34,364 nucleotides of DNA from an uncultured Chitinophagaceae bacterium (GCA_903830285.1 CAIKTE010000345.1:1-34364), one strand, 5' to 3'; shown: positions 16,884 to 24,545, numbered from the stretch's first letter. Notes: generated by a model from the sequence alone, not told the origin. A program made the numbers and translations.

Positions 16884-17178
16884 TAAAAGATGTTCAGTTA
16901 GTCATTATACTATAGTTATAGTGTAAATCATCAGTATAAAATGAAATTAACATAGTTTCATAAAACGACCCATTTCTTCGACTACATAATTTACTTTGCT
17001 TAGCAGTAGAAAGAATATTCATTTCGACGATCAAGTAGTGCTCATCTCATAATTGTATAAGACTGTCAATTTTATATAGAATGATGTAACTATTTTTTAA
17101 ATTTATGTAACATTTAGCTATTAAATTGTCCCACCTTAGCAAGGCAATAAGTTAGTTGCAATTAATTTCAAATAAAAT

Positions 17179-17772
17179 ATGTGGTGGCAATATTTATTAA
17201 TTTTTGCAGGAGCATTTTTATTTGATGTAGTTCCCATCCCTTTCCCTCCGGCTTTCTCAATTATGGTTCCTTTACAGATATTATTTGGCTTGAATACCTG
17301 GTTAGTCATTATAATAGGTGTTGCAGGATCAATTCTAGGGAGATATGTTCTCACTCTCTACATTCCTTTGTTGGCAAATAAGATATTTAAAGCTAAAAAA
17401 AATAGAGAGGTTCAATTTCTCGGGAAAATAATGAAAGAGAAAGGATGGAAAAGTCAATTGATCATAGTGACTTATTCTTTATTACCCTTACCCACTACCC
17501 CATTATTTTTAGCTGCCGGAATGGCTCGAATAAAGCCAATTCAAATTATCCCTGCTTTTTTTATCGGAAAATTTATAAGTGATGCTATTGCAGTACATCT
17601 TGGCAAGTACGCGTCTGAAAATTTTAATGATATGCTAAGCGCAGCTTTATCATGGAAATCAATTGGAAGTTTAGTTCTCGGTATATTAATTATTTGCGCC
17701 CTGCTTTTTATTGACTGGTTTTCACTTCTTGAAAAGAAAAAATTTAAATTAAATTTTAAAATCTGGAAGTGA
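17179..17772 (+). CDS. VTT/DedA-like integral membrane protein
   Basis: A 197-residue polytopic membrane protein. It has hydrophobic segments at about 4-20, 28-58, 110-140 and 158-180. The central segment (SLLPLPTTPLFLAAGMARIKPIQIIPAFFIGK) resembles the VTT (SNARE-associated/DedA, PF09335) core, in which a re-entrant loop with G and P precedes a conserved helix. DedA-type proteins act in lipid carrier recycling or membrane homeostasis. The N-terminal re-entrant motif is only weakly recognisable (FDVVPIPFPPAF), so this may be a distant relative. It is flanked by long AT-rich non-coding stretches. Confidence 0.6.
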   Translation: MWWQYLLIFAGAFLFDVVPIPFPPAFSIMVPLQILFGLNTWLVIIIGVAGSILGRYVLTLYIPLLANKIFKAKKNREVQFLGKIMKEKGWKSQLIIVTYSLLPLPTTPLFLAAGMARIKPIQIIPAFFIGKFISDAIAVHLGKYASENFNDMLSAALSWKSIGSLVLGILIICALLFIDWFSLLEKKKFKLNFKIWK

Positions 17773-17861
17773 TAAGAAACAATGTCAAACATACTATTTT
17801 CTTACTCATTATAAAATACAACTAAACCCTTGCTCTAAAACGGCGCCCCCCAGAAAAAGCA

Positions 17862-17884
17862 GGGGAAAAACCCCGGTTTCTTTT
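17862..17884 (+). terminator. Possible terminator downstream of the VTT-like gene
   Basis: GGGG (17862-17865), a five-A loop and CCCC (17871-17874) form a short hairpin followed by GGTTTCTTTT. The stem is only four pairs, so this is tentative. Confidence 0.35.
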
Positions 17885-18002
17885 GGTCTTACTTTGGTCT
17901 TGTTTTGGTCTTGCTTTGCTCATGTATTGCTCATACAAAAGAAAAGCAAAAGGATACCAAAAGAAGACAAAAAGGAAAGAAGAACAAGACCAAAACAAGA
18001 CA
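17882..18002. repeat. Array of eleven 11-bp units in palindromic arrangement
   Basis: Five units run TTTGGTCTTAC, TTTGGTCTTGT, TTTGGTCTTGC, TTTGCTCATGT, ATTGCTCATAC (17882-17936). Six more run AAAAGAAAAGC, AAAAGGATACC, AAAAGAAGACA, AAAAGGAAAGA, AGAACAAGACC, AAAACAAGACA (17937-18002). The second set resembles the reverse complement of the first, so the whole can fold into a long imperfect hairpin. A 66-codon open frame across it is a by-product. Confidence 0.8.
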
Positions 18003-18059
18003 GGTAGAAGAATGCGCTGAAATTACAGTCCTATCAAAACTGTTGCTGAAGGAATTTTT

Positions 18060-18094
18060 CGCCCGGCTATCTGAAGATTTAGCCAGGCGCTTTT
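18060..18094 (+). terminator. Hairpin with short T-run, possible terminator
   Basis: CGCCCGGCTA (18060-18069) pairs with TAGCCAGGCG (18080-18089) with one mismatch, then CTTTT. No gene ends close upstream; it may belong to the repeat region. Confidence 0.4.
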
Positions 18095-18188
18095 CAGATA
18101 TTTAATAAGAATCAGACTAATCCTGATTTTTATTGAATAATTCAAAGACGTTATCTTGCCACTGCATTTTTTATCAAACTTAAATTTT

Positions 18189-19310
18189 ATGTTGAACAAA
18201 GACAATAGTTGGTATCTCATCGAAGATGTGAATGAACTTGATTCTCCTGCATTGGTCATTTATCCGCAACGTGTTACACATAATATTCGGACAGCGATCG
18301 CCATGACAGGTGATGTAAACAAATTACGTCCGCATATCAAGACCAATAAATCCCCAGATGCCATACAATTATTAAAGGAAGCTGGCATCACCAAATTCAA
18401 ATGTGCCAGCATCGCAGAAGCAGAACTGTTAGGCATCTGTGAGGCAAAAGATGTTTTATTGGCGTATCAGCCGATAGGCCCTAAAATAAAACGCTTTGCA
18501 TCTGTCATCAAAAAATATCCTTTAACTAAATATGCCTGTCTGATCGATAATATAGCTGCAGCCCGCGAAGCTGCTAAACTATTTGCAGCAGAGGGATTGG
18601 TCGTTCCTGTGTATATAGATGTGAATGTGGGACAGAATAGAACAGGCATTGAAGCCGGAACTGCCACAGTAGAATTATATACAGTTGCTGCGGCACTTAA
18701 CGGAATCATCCCGATTGGCTTACATGCGTATGATGGTCATTTAAACGATAGTGATTTTACTATTCGAAAGCAAAAATGTGACGCTTGCTTTTCAAGTGTT
18801 TTACAAATGCAAAATGAAATAACAGAAAAAGGTTTTGCTGAACCTATGATCATTGCAGGTGGATCACCCAGCTTTTCTGTTCACTGCAAAAGAGAAAACA
18901 TTGAATGCAGTCCGGGTACATTTATTTATTGGGATAAATGCTATTCAGATCTATGCCCTGAGCAAAATTTTCTTACAGCTGCCCTCGTCATCACAAGGGT
19001 CATCTCCTTACCAACAAGAACAACTTTATGTATCGATCTCGGTCATAAATCAATTGCAGCAGAAAATGAAATAAACAAGCGGGTATATTTTCTAAATGCC
19101 CCTGAATTAAAAGCGACCAAACAAAGTGAAGAGCATCTGGTCGTTGAAGCAGGTGAACATCATCCTTATAAGATCGGGGATATTTTGTATGCATTACCCC
19201 AGCATATTTGTCCTACTGTAGCTTTATATGAAAGAGCTTATACAGTTACCGATCACCATATCACCGGAGAATGGATGAATACTGCAAGAGACCGAAAGAT
19301 AAATATATAA
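18189..19310 (+). CDS. D-threonine aldolase-like PLP enzyme (alanine racemase-type barrel)
   Basis: The ATG at 18189 (MLNKDNSWYLIEDVNELDSP) is preferred over an upstream in-frame start, giving 373 residues. LDSPALVIYPQRV and RPHIKTNKS (47-55; Lys51 the likely PLP lysine) mark the N-terminal PLP barrel of D-threonine aldolase/D-serine dehydratase-like enzymes. The C-terminal metal site reads HIC (His339, Cys341). D-threonine aldolases usually have H-x-D and eukaryotic D-serine dehydratases H-x-C, so the reaction could be aldol cleavage or beta-elimination of a D-hydroxy amino acid. The stretch 17773-18188 upstream has no gene. Family call firm, substrate open. Confidence 0.85.
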   Translation: MLNKDNSWYLIEDVNELDSPALVIYPQRVTHNIRTAIAMTGDVNKLRPHIKTNKSPDAIQLLKEAGITKFKCASIAEAELLGICEAKDVLLAYQPIGPKIKRFASVIKKYPLTKYACLIDNIAAAREAAKLFAAEGLVVPVYIDVNVGQNRTGIEAGTATVELYTVAAALNGIIPIGLHAYDGHLNDSDFTIRKQKCDACFSSVLQMQNEITEKGFAEPMIIAGGSPSFSVHCKRENIECSPGTFIYWDKCYSDLCPEQNFLTAALVITRVISLPTRTTLCIDLGHKSIAAENEINKRVYFLNAPELKATKQSEEHLVVEAGEHHPYKIGDILYALPQHICPTVALYERAYTVTDHHITGEWMNTARDRKINI

Positions 19311-19512
19311 GTGTTGAGTGCTCTCTCCCTATCAGAGTTAGCAAAGCGCTCTTCGGAAGTCTTCGGATAGATGGGTGCTGTTTAGTTTATTAGTAACTGA
19401 ATTGCCTGCCTCAAAAACGCAATACCAAGTGCCTGATAATTGATTTGTCTGTATATTAGGGTTATATCTATTCAAGAGTTGGTTGCTATTTTTCAGGGTA
19501 AATTCATAAACA

Positions 19513-20310
19513 ATGAAGGCTTATTTTGTAGACTCTTTTACAAATCAAAAATTTAAAGGAAATCCGGCTGCAGTTTGTATTACTGAAAGCGATTTAGAAG
19601 TTGCTTTCATGCAAAACATTGCAACCGAAATTGGCTTTTCCGAGACCGCATTTATTAAACATTTATCCGGCAACACCTACAACATTCGATTTTATACGCC
19701 AAAAATGGAAATTCCATTATGCGGACATGCGACCTTAGCATCTTCAAAAATAATATTCGACACCACAACTCTCGAAAATATCAATTTCCTAAATTGCGAA
19801 AATGTTGAATTAAAAATCAAGAAAGAAGGGGATAAAATTATCATGCAGTTTCCTGTTTATGAAACGCATCAAATTAATGTTCCAAAATCTACACTTGATG
19901 CGATTGGTATTGACAAAACTGTAAACACTCGATTTAGCCCTAAAAACAAAATAATTTTAATTGAAATAGACAACACAGATACATTAGCCAATTTAAAACC
20001 AGATTTTCCTTCTTTACTAAATTCATATCAAGGTATTAACGGAGTGCTGGTAACTGCACAATCTAATAAATCCGATTTCGATTTTCATTACCGATATTTT
20101 TGGCCTTGGGCAGGAACGAATGAAGATCCTGTAACTGGTGGCGTACAAACTTTCCTCACAAAATATTGGGCGACAAAACTCAATAAAAATAAATTAAACG
20201 CCTTTCAATCTTCTTTACGAACAGGCATGATGACCACTGAGCTGCTCCAAGATAAAGTGCTCATTTATGGCGAAGCTGTCACTGTGTTTGAAGGGGAATT
20301 TAAAAATTGA
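19513..20310 (+). CDS. PhzF-family isomerase-like protein
   Basis: A 265-residue two-lobed protein of the diaminopimelate epimerase/PhzF fold. GNPAAV (16-21), the catalytic Glu44 in GFSETAF and His72 in CGHATLAS are present. The second lobe has EDPVTGG where most PhzF proteins have EDPVTGSAH, so the usual Ser and His there are missing. PhzF itself isomerises trans-2,3-dihydro-3-hydroxyanthranilate; most relatives have unknown substrates. No phenazine genes are present, so that role is not claimed. Thirty bases separate it from the LuxR-type gene, a likely operon. Codon use is more AT-rich than in the core genes. Confidence 0.85.
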   Translation: MKAYFVDSFTNQKFKGNPAAVCITESDLEVAFMQNIATEIGFSETAFIKHLSGNTYNIRFYTPKMEIPLCGHATLASSKIIFDTTTLENINFLNCENVELKIKKEGDKIIMQFPVYETHQINVPKSTLDAIGIDKTVNTRFSPKNKIILIEIDNTDTLANLKPDFPSLLNSYQGINGVLVTAQSNKSDFDFHYRYFWPWAGTNEDPVTGGVQTFLTKYWATKLNKNKLNAFQSSLRTGMMTTELLQDKVLIYGEAVTVFEGEFKN

Positions 20311-20340
20311 AACTAACAACAAAACATAGACATTTATACA

Positions 20341-20820
20341 ATGACAGATAAGAAAAACTTCTTCCTAAAGTATAAAGAGACTATAATTTATAGCATCAGT
20401 TTGGCTTTTCTGCTGTTACTTCTAAAATGGTTAGAACTTCGTTTTATAATATTTGACTACTCTTTTGAAATATATGTCGGGCTTATTGCTATCATTTTTA
20501 CTGCATTTGGAATCTGGCTTGCCTTAAAACTCACAAAGCCAAAAATTGAAACCATAGTGGTAGAAAAAGAAGTGTATGTAAATAGAAATGAAAGTTTTGT
20601 TCTGAATATATCACTTGTCTCCCAACTTGAACTAAGTAAACGGGAAATGGAAATATTGAATTTATTGGCAGAAGGGCACAGCAATCAGGAAATTGCCGCA
20701 AAACTTTTCGTTTCATTAAGCACCGTGAAAACACATATTCAAAATCTATTTGAGAAGTTAGATGTGAGAAGACGTACACAGGCAATTGAAAAGGCGAAAC
20801 GACTGAACCTTATCCCTTAG
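20341..20820 (+). CDS. Membrane-anchored LuxR-type HTH regulator
   Basis: A 159-residue protein. Two hydrophobic helices (about 15-31 and 44-63) are followed by a short linker and a LuxR/GerE helix-turn-helix (97-155): LSKREMEILNLLAEGHSNQE then STVKTHIQNLFEKLDVRRRT. There is no receiver or autoinducer-binding domain, so the signal must come through the membrane part or a partner. Family knowledge: the C-terminal helix pair binds DNA as a dimer. Adjacent PhzF-like and GxxExxY genes may be targets, but no operator was identified. Similar small TM-plus-HTH proteins occur in Bacteroidota; their ligands are unknown. Confidence 0.85.
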   Translation: MTDKKNFFLKYKETIIYSISLAFLLLLLKWLELRFIIFDYSFEIYVGLIAIIFTAFGIWLALKLTKPKIETIVVEKEVYVNRNESFVLNISLVSQLELSKREMEILNLLAEGHSNQEIAAKLFVSLSTVKTHIQNLFEKLDVRRRTQAIEKAKRLNLIP

Positions 20821-20840
20821 AACTGTTGAATTTTATTTCT

Positions 20841-20907
20841 TTAACCACATAGAAACATAGTAAGATATCTGTAACTAAAAACTTCGCTTTTCTATGTATC
20901 TATGTGG
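20841..20907. repeat. CATAG inverted repeat upstream of the GxxExxY gene
   Basis: CCACATAGAAACATAG (20845-20860) and CTATGTATCTATGTGG (20892-20907) are complementary with one mismatch, with 31 bases between. It could fold as a hairpin just upstream of the gene. Confidence 0.75.
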
Positions 20908-20957
20908 CTAATTAAAAAATCTGTGTTTGATTTTTTTACAACAGAAAACATAGTTAT

Positions 20958-21371
20958 ATGTCTGCTATTACTAAAAAGTATTTGGATGAACTAACCTACC
21001 AAATAGTGGGAGCATCTATAGAAGTGCATAAACATATGGGAAGAGGTTTGTTGGAAAGTGTTTATCATCAGTGCATGAAAGAGGAATTAAATCATAGGAA
21101 AATAAATTTTCACACAGAACTGTGTATTCCAATTCGTTACAAAGAAAAAGAGTTGGATATAGATTTTCGTTGCGATTTGTTTGTTGAAAATTGTTTGGTA
21201 GTGGAATTGAAAGCAGTGAATGAATTAGTTCCGCAGTTTGAAGCGCAGCTCCTAACCTATATGAAACTACTGAAAGCACCCAAAGGCATACTTATCAATT
21301 TCAACTGTAGCAATATTTTTAAAGAAGGGCAAAAAACTTTTGTAAACGAATATTTCAAAGGGCTCAAATAA
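20958..21371 (+). CDS. GxxExxY protein (PD-(D/E)XK nuclease-like)
   Basis: A 137-residue cytoplasmic protein. The name motif is GLLESVY (residues 30-36). The core RCDLFVENCLVVELKAV places Asp73 and Glu83-x-Lys85 as in PD-(D/E)XK nuclease folds (PF13366 type). The C-terminal half has the conserved QLLTYMKLLKAPKGILINFN segment. Biochemical function is not established; the fold suggests nucleic-acid cleavage or binding. The gene stands alone between inverted CATAG repeats. In my recollection such genes are multicopy and often lie beside short repeats in Bacteroidota, which points to a repeat-associated system rather than housekeeping. Confidence 0.9.
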   Translation: MSAITKKYLDELTYQIVGASIEVHKHMGRGLLESVYHQCMKEELNHRKINFHTELCIPIRYKEKELDIDFRCDLFVENCLVVELKAVNELVPQFEAQLLTYMKLLKAPKGILINFNCSNIFKEGQKTFVNEYFKGLK

Positions 21372-21447
21372 ATTTTAATTTACCCACAGTTATACTATGT
21401 GTCTATGTGGTTAAAAATTATTATTTTGATACAAGGGTATAAAAAAA

Positions 21448-21505
21448 CCTCATACTTTGGTATGAAATTAAGCGGCACAACAGAAAAATAGCCGAAAGTA
21501 TGAGG
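21448..21505 (+). promoter_or_regulatory. Alternative hairpins upstream of the DUF4199 gene
   Basis: CCTCATACTTT (21448-21458) is perfectly complementary to AAAGTATGAGG (21495-21505). The left arm can instead form a local hairpin CATAC-TTTG-GTATG (21451-21464). The two folds exclude each other, like an attenuator, but no T-run follows. It could also be the remnant ends of a mobile element. Confidence 0.4.
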
Positions 21506-21558
21506 GTGAAAAGAGAATTCTATTTGATTTTTATAGCATCAAACCAAAACCTAATCAA

Positions 21559-22095
21559 ATGAAAAAAGTAGTACTTGTTTACGGTATCATCGCAGGGTTG
21601 ATCGTTGCCGGTATGATGGCCTTTTCCACCGGTTATTATTGTGCCAAAGGAGATTTTGAGGGTGGTATGATCTATGGCTATTCCGCCATGATCATTGCTT
21701 TCTCGATGATCTTTGTAGGCGTTAAATCTTTCCGTGATAAACAGAATGGAGGTACGATCAATTTCGGCAAAGCATTTAAGATCGGCCTTTATATCTCATT
21801 GATCGCGTCTACGATCTATGTGATAGGCTGGCTGATCAATTACTATTGTTTTATCCCTGATTTTATGGATAAATACGCTACTGCAATGATCAGCAAAGCA
21901 AAAGCCAGTGGTATCAGTGCAGACGAACTTGCAAAGAAAGCAGCTGAAATGGCGCAAATGAAAGAATGGTATAAAAACCCTTTGTTTATTATATTGATGA
22001 CCTATGTAGAGATCCTTCCGGTAGCTTTGGTTGTTACCCTTATCAGCGCTCTGATATTGAAAAGAACCCAACCAAAACAAATACAAACCGTTTAA
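21559..22095 (+). CDS. DUF4199 domain-containing membrane protein
   Basis: A 178-residue protein with four predicted membrane helices (about 5-25, 38-55, 75-95 and 143-166). The soluble segment between helices 3 and 4 (KYATAMISKAKASGISADELAKKAAEMAQMKEWYKNP) is helical and charged. Layout and sequence match DUF4199, a family largely confined to Bacteroidota with unknown function. It stands alone; its leader contains a long inverted repeat (21448-21505). The core-like codon use and regular composition suggest it belongs to the backbone rather than to the neighbouring cassette. Confidence 0.8.
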   Translation: MKKVVLVYGIIAGLIVAGMMAFSTGYYCAKGDFEGGMIYGYSAMIIAFSMIFVGVKSFRDKQNGGTINFGKAFKIGLYISLIASTIYVIGWLINYYCFIPDFMDKYATAMISKAKASGISADELAKKAAEMAQMKEWYKNPLFIILMTYVEILPVALVVTLISALILKRTQPKQIQTV

Positions 22096-22149
22096 TCGAG
22101 GCCTTAATTGCTAATGATAAATTTAATTTAGTAGTCATTGAAAACAAAC

Positions 22150-22174
22150 TGGCACATGTTTCCCGCATGTGCCA
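22150..22174. repeat. Perfect hairpin, possible REP or terminator
   Basis: TGGCACATG (22150-22158) and CATGTGCCA (22166-22174) form a nine-pair stem with a seven-base loop. There is no T-run after it. It lies 55 bases past the DUF4199 stop. Confidence 0.5.
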
Positions 22175-22231
22175 TGGGTTACTTATTCACAATATTCGTT
22201 TACTAAAATTCTAAGATTAAGTAACAGTAAA

Positions 22232-22253
22232 TCACAAGTCTTCCGACTTGTGA
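22232..22253. repeat. Perfect hairpin with TTCC loop, REP-like
   Basis: TCACAAGTC (22232-22240), TTCC and GACTTGTGA (22245-22253) form a nine-pair stem with a tetraloop. Such CAAGTC-TTCC-GACTTG units look like dispersed intergenic repeats. Confidence 0.55.
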
Positions 22254-22264
22254 AAGATGAAGAG

Positions 22265-22336
22265 GACCATAGATGGTGGACGATAGAAAGTCAAGAACAT
22301 TCTTAGTCGCTGTCTATAGTCAATAGACTAGCATCT
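22265..22336. repeat. Heptamer repeat pair abutting the TPR stop codon
   Basis: Left units GACCATA, GATGGTG, GACGATA, GAAAGTC (22265-22292); right units CTTAGTC, GCTGTCT, ATAGTCA, ATAGACT, AGCATCT (22302-22336). The arms are roughly inverted. The right end overlaps the TAG stop of the TPR gene. Confidence 0.65.
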
Positions 22337-22646
22337 AATACACCAGATCCTCATATGCGCCCTGCAATTCATTATAACTATGCTGGTCTTTGGCTTCTTT
22401 GGCAGCAGCCATTCCTTTCTCATACCAACTGATGGCAGCTTCTTTATCTCCTTTTTGCTCTAACAGTTTTGCCAGATGATAGTAAGAACCGATATAATCG
22501 GGCGATTCATTGAGTATGGCCAGAAAGAGTTCTTTGGCCTTTTCATCCTCATTTATTTTCAGGTATTCCAATGCCAATGCATGCCGCAGGAAATTGTCAT
22601 TCGGCTGTACTTTTAAAAATTCGAGTATCCGTTCTATTCTGTTCAT
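22335..22646 (-). CDS. Small tetratricopeptide repeat (TPR) protein
   Basis: A 103-residue protein made of TPR helices. Units are visible at about 1-33 (FLRHALALEYLKINEDEKA) and 34-67 (ESPDYIGSYYHLAKLLEQKG), with a third, partial one at 68-100. There is no signal peptide, so it is probably a cytoplasmic protein-protein adaptor. It is divergent from etfB with 111 bases between. Its stop codon lies at the edge of a heptamer repeat, as for several other genes here. The partner is unknown. Confidence 0.8.
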   Translation of the reverse strand: MNRIERILEFLKVQPNDNFLRHALALEYLKINEDEKAKELFLAILNESPDYIGSYYHLAKLLEQKGDKEAAISWYEKGMAAAKEAKDQHSYNELQGAYEDLVY

Positions 22647-22676
22647 AAAAGTTCACAAATTATTTTTACAACAAAG

Positions 22677-22707
22677 TTTTGCTCTATAAAAAACAACCCT
22701 ATATTTG
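22677..22707 (+). promoter_or_regulatory. Promoter of the etfBA operon
   Basis: TTTTG (22677-22681) and TATATTTG (22700-22707) match the Bacteroidota -33 and -7 boxes with an 18-base spacer. The etfB ATG is 51 bases downstream of the -7 box. Confidence 0.65.
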
Positions 22708-22757
22708 CTAAATAGTTGCATAAACAACTAAATTGATCGACGCTTTAAAATTACTGT

Positions 22758-23501
22758 ATGAAAATCTTAGTCTGCATTAGTAAAACCCCCGATACCACAT
22801 CAAAAATAGCTTTCAAAAACGGCAATACCCAATTTGATGAAGCGGGAGTACAATGGATCCTCAATCCCTACGATGAATGGTATGCCCTTGTAAAAGCTTT
22901 GGAATTGAAAGAAAAGGATGCAAGTACAGTCCTACACTTAATTACAATAGGTACGGCAGATTGCGATCCGATCATCCGCAAAGCCCTGGCTTTGGGCGGT
23001 GATGAAGCCATTCGTGTAAACACAGATAGTAACGACAGTTATTCCATTGCCTCACAAATTGCAGCTATTGCAAAAGAAGGGGCATATGATCTTATATTGA
23101 CAGGAAAAGAAACCATTGATTATAATGGTGCTTCCGTTCCGGGTTTTATTGCTGAAATACTGGATATGCCCTATGTTTCATTGGCCACAAAGTTTGAACT
23201 GAACGGTACCATTGCTACCATTGACCGTGAAATTGAAGGCGGAGAAGAAGTGAATGAAGTGTCCTTACCTGTGGTGGTAGGTTGTCAGAAAGGAATGGCC
23301 GAACAACGTATTCCAAACATGCGCGGTATCATGGCTGCAAGAACAAAACCACTGAAAGTGGTAGAGCCCATTGCGGTTGATGCGTTGACTTCTGTTGTGA
23401 ATTTCGAATTGCCAGCAGCAAAAGCAGGTGTAAAATTAGTGGCAGCAGATAATGTGGCAGAACTGGTAAGATTACTGCATGAAGAAGCAAAAGCAATTTA
23501 A
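22758..23501 (+). CDS. etfB: Electron transfer flavoprotein beta subunit
   Basis: A 247-residue subunit of the ETF heterodimer, which carries electrons from acyl-CoA and other dehydrogenases to the quinone pool through ETF:quinone oxidoreductase. The start MKILVCISKTPDTTSKIAF, the AMP-binding region LTGKETIDYNGASVPGFIAE and the recognition-loop segment PNMRGIMAARTKPL are typical. Length is normal. It has its own promoter and is followed on the same strand by etfA after 81 bases, a wider gap than usual for this pair because two repeats occupy it. Confidence 0.95.
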   Translation: MKILVCISKTPDTTSKIAFKNGNTQFDEAGVQWILNPYDEWYALVKALELKEKDASTVLHLITIGTADCDPIIRKALALGGDEAIRVNTDSNDSYSIASQIAAIAKEGAYDLILTGKETIDYNGASVPGFIAEILDMPYVSLATKFELNGTIATIDREIEGGEEVNEVSLPVVVGCQKGMAEQRIPNMRGIMAARTKPLKVVEPIAVDALTSVVNFELPAAKAGVKLVAADNVAELVRLLHEEAKAI

Positions 23502-23526
23502 CCCCCAGCTCCTAAAGGGGAGTAAG
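23502..23526. repeat. CCTAAAGGGG palindrome directly after the etfB stop
   Basis: The sequence CCCCCAGCTCCTAAAGGGGA and AGTAAG follows the TAA at once. A sister copy follows the acyltransferase stop at 27047-27067. Confidence 0.65.
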
Positions 23527-23543
23527 AAAGTTCTTTTATACTG

Positions 23544-23578
23544 AACATTTAAAATTTAGCATTTAACATTTAAAATTA
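23544..23578. repeat. Heptamer repeat between etfB and etfA
   Basis: Five units: AACATTT, AAAATTT, AGCATTT, AACATTT, AAAATTA. The array ends four bases before the etfA ATG. Confidence 0.7.
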
Positions 23579-23582
23579 TTCT

Positions 23583-24545
23583 ATGTCTGTATTAATATTT
23601 GTTGATCAAACAGAAAGCCATATCAAGAAATCTTCTTTCGAAGTATTGACTTACGGCGCAAAATTAGCTGCACAGATAGGAACAACTGCAGAAGCATTAG
23701 TACTCGGAACAGTGAATGATGATTTAGCTGGGTTAGGCAAATATGGTGTTACTAAAGTGCATCAGGTTGCCAATGAAACATTGAATCATGTGGATGCACA
23801 GTTGTACACGAAAGTTATCGCTGATGCTGTAACTGCAACAGGGGCAACAGTAGTGGTGATGAGCCATAACATTACAGGGAAAGCCATTGCAGCAAGGGTT
23901 TCGGCAAGATTAAAAGCAGGTCTGGTGACGGCTGCTATCGCATTGCCTGATACATCAAACGGTTTTACAATAAAAAGGGCAGTATTCAGTGGTAAAGCAT
24001 TTGCCAATGTAAATATTGCAACGCCCATAAAACTGATCTCCTTAAATCCAAATAGTTTTCATGTAGCGCTTGGAGAAGGAACAGCAACAGTAGAAGCTTT
24101 GAATGTTACGGTTGATCCTTCAAAAATTAAAGTTACTGCTGTACATAAAGTGAGTGGTGAAGTGCCATTGACAGAAGCAGATATTGTAGTGAGTGCCGGC
24201 CGTGGATTAAAAGGACCTGAGAACTGGGGAATGATCGAAGATCTTGCGCATGAATTGCATGCAGCCACAGCTTGCAGTCGCCCGGTAGCAGATTCAGATT
24301 GGAGACCGCATCATGAACACGTTGGACAAACAGGCGTTCAAATTGCACCCAATTTATATATCGCCATTGGTATTTCCGGAGCAATTCAGCATTTAGCAGG
24401 TGTGAACAGAAGTAAAGTAATCGTTGTAATCAATAAAGACCCTGAAGCACCTTTCTTTAAGGCCGCTGATTATGGAATTGTTGGTGATGCTTTTGAAGTA
24501 GTGCCTCAATTAACTGCCGAGATCAAGAAGATGCATAATAGTTAG
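23583..24545 (+). CDS. etfA: Electron transfer flavoprotein alpha subunit
   Basis: A 320-residue subunit that holds the FAD of ETF. The C-terminal FAD domain is intact: ACSRPVADSDWRPHHEHVGQ, then GVQIAPNLYIAIGISGAIQH, then NKDPEAPFFKAADYGIVGD. Together with EtfB it forms a soluble cytoplasmic electron carrier for fatty acid and amino acid oxidation. Length fits the family. No ETF dehydrogenase or acyl-CoA dehydrogenase gene lies in the window. A heptamer repeat begins at its stop codon and a strong terminator follows about 100 bases later. Confidence 0.95.
   Translation: MSVLIFVDQTESHIKKSSFEVLTYGAKLAAQIGTTAEALVLGTVNDDLAGLGKYGVTKVHQVANETLNHVDAQLYTKVIADAVTATGATVVVMSHNITGKAIAARVSARLKAGLVTAAIALPDTSNGFTIKRAVFSGKAFANVNIATPIKLISLNPNSFHVALGEGTATVEALNVTVDPSKIKVTAVHKVSGEVPLTEADIVVSAGRGLKGPENWGMIEDLAHELHAATACSRPVADSDWRPHHEHVGQTGVQIAPNLYIAIGISGAIQHLAGVNRSKVIVVINKDPEAPFFKAADYGIVGDAFEVVPQLTAEIKKMHNS

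Larger units (their letters stand above)
20841..21414. mobile_element. GxxExxY cassette bounded by 20-bp inverted repeats
   Basis: TTAACCACATAGAAACATAG (20841-20860) and CTATGTGTCTATGTGGTTAA (21395-21414) are inverted repeats of each other with one mismatch. Between them lies a single gene, the GxxExxY protein. An additional inverted copy at 20892-20907 pairs with the left end. No transposase is present and no target-site duplication is evident, so mobility is inferred. A further CATAG copy lies at 31404-31419. Confidence 0.6.

Noticed and set aside
16884-17178. RNA gene in the 295-base gap
   Set aside because: No tRNA cloverleaf or strong terminator-bounded structure could be found; the sequence is simply AT-rich.
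17882-18002. CRISPR array
   Set aside because: The units are 11 bp with no spacers, no 25-40 bp repeats and no cas genes.
17905-18105. 66-codon open frame starting MVLLCSCIAHTKEKQKD
   Set aside because: It runs through the 11-bp repeat array and a hairpin; its Lys-rich sequence is a direct by-product of the repeat units.
19311-19512. Further copy of the 15.2-kb palindromic element
   Set aside because: There are short CTCTCCC and TCTTCGGA similarities, but no consistent inverted arms could be traced by eye.
19513-20310. Phenazine biosynthesis gene phzF
   Set aside because: Only the fold is shared; no other phz genes are present and the EDPVTGSAH motif is altered.
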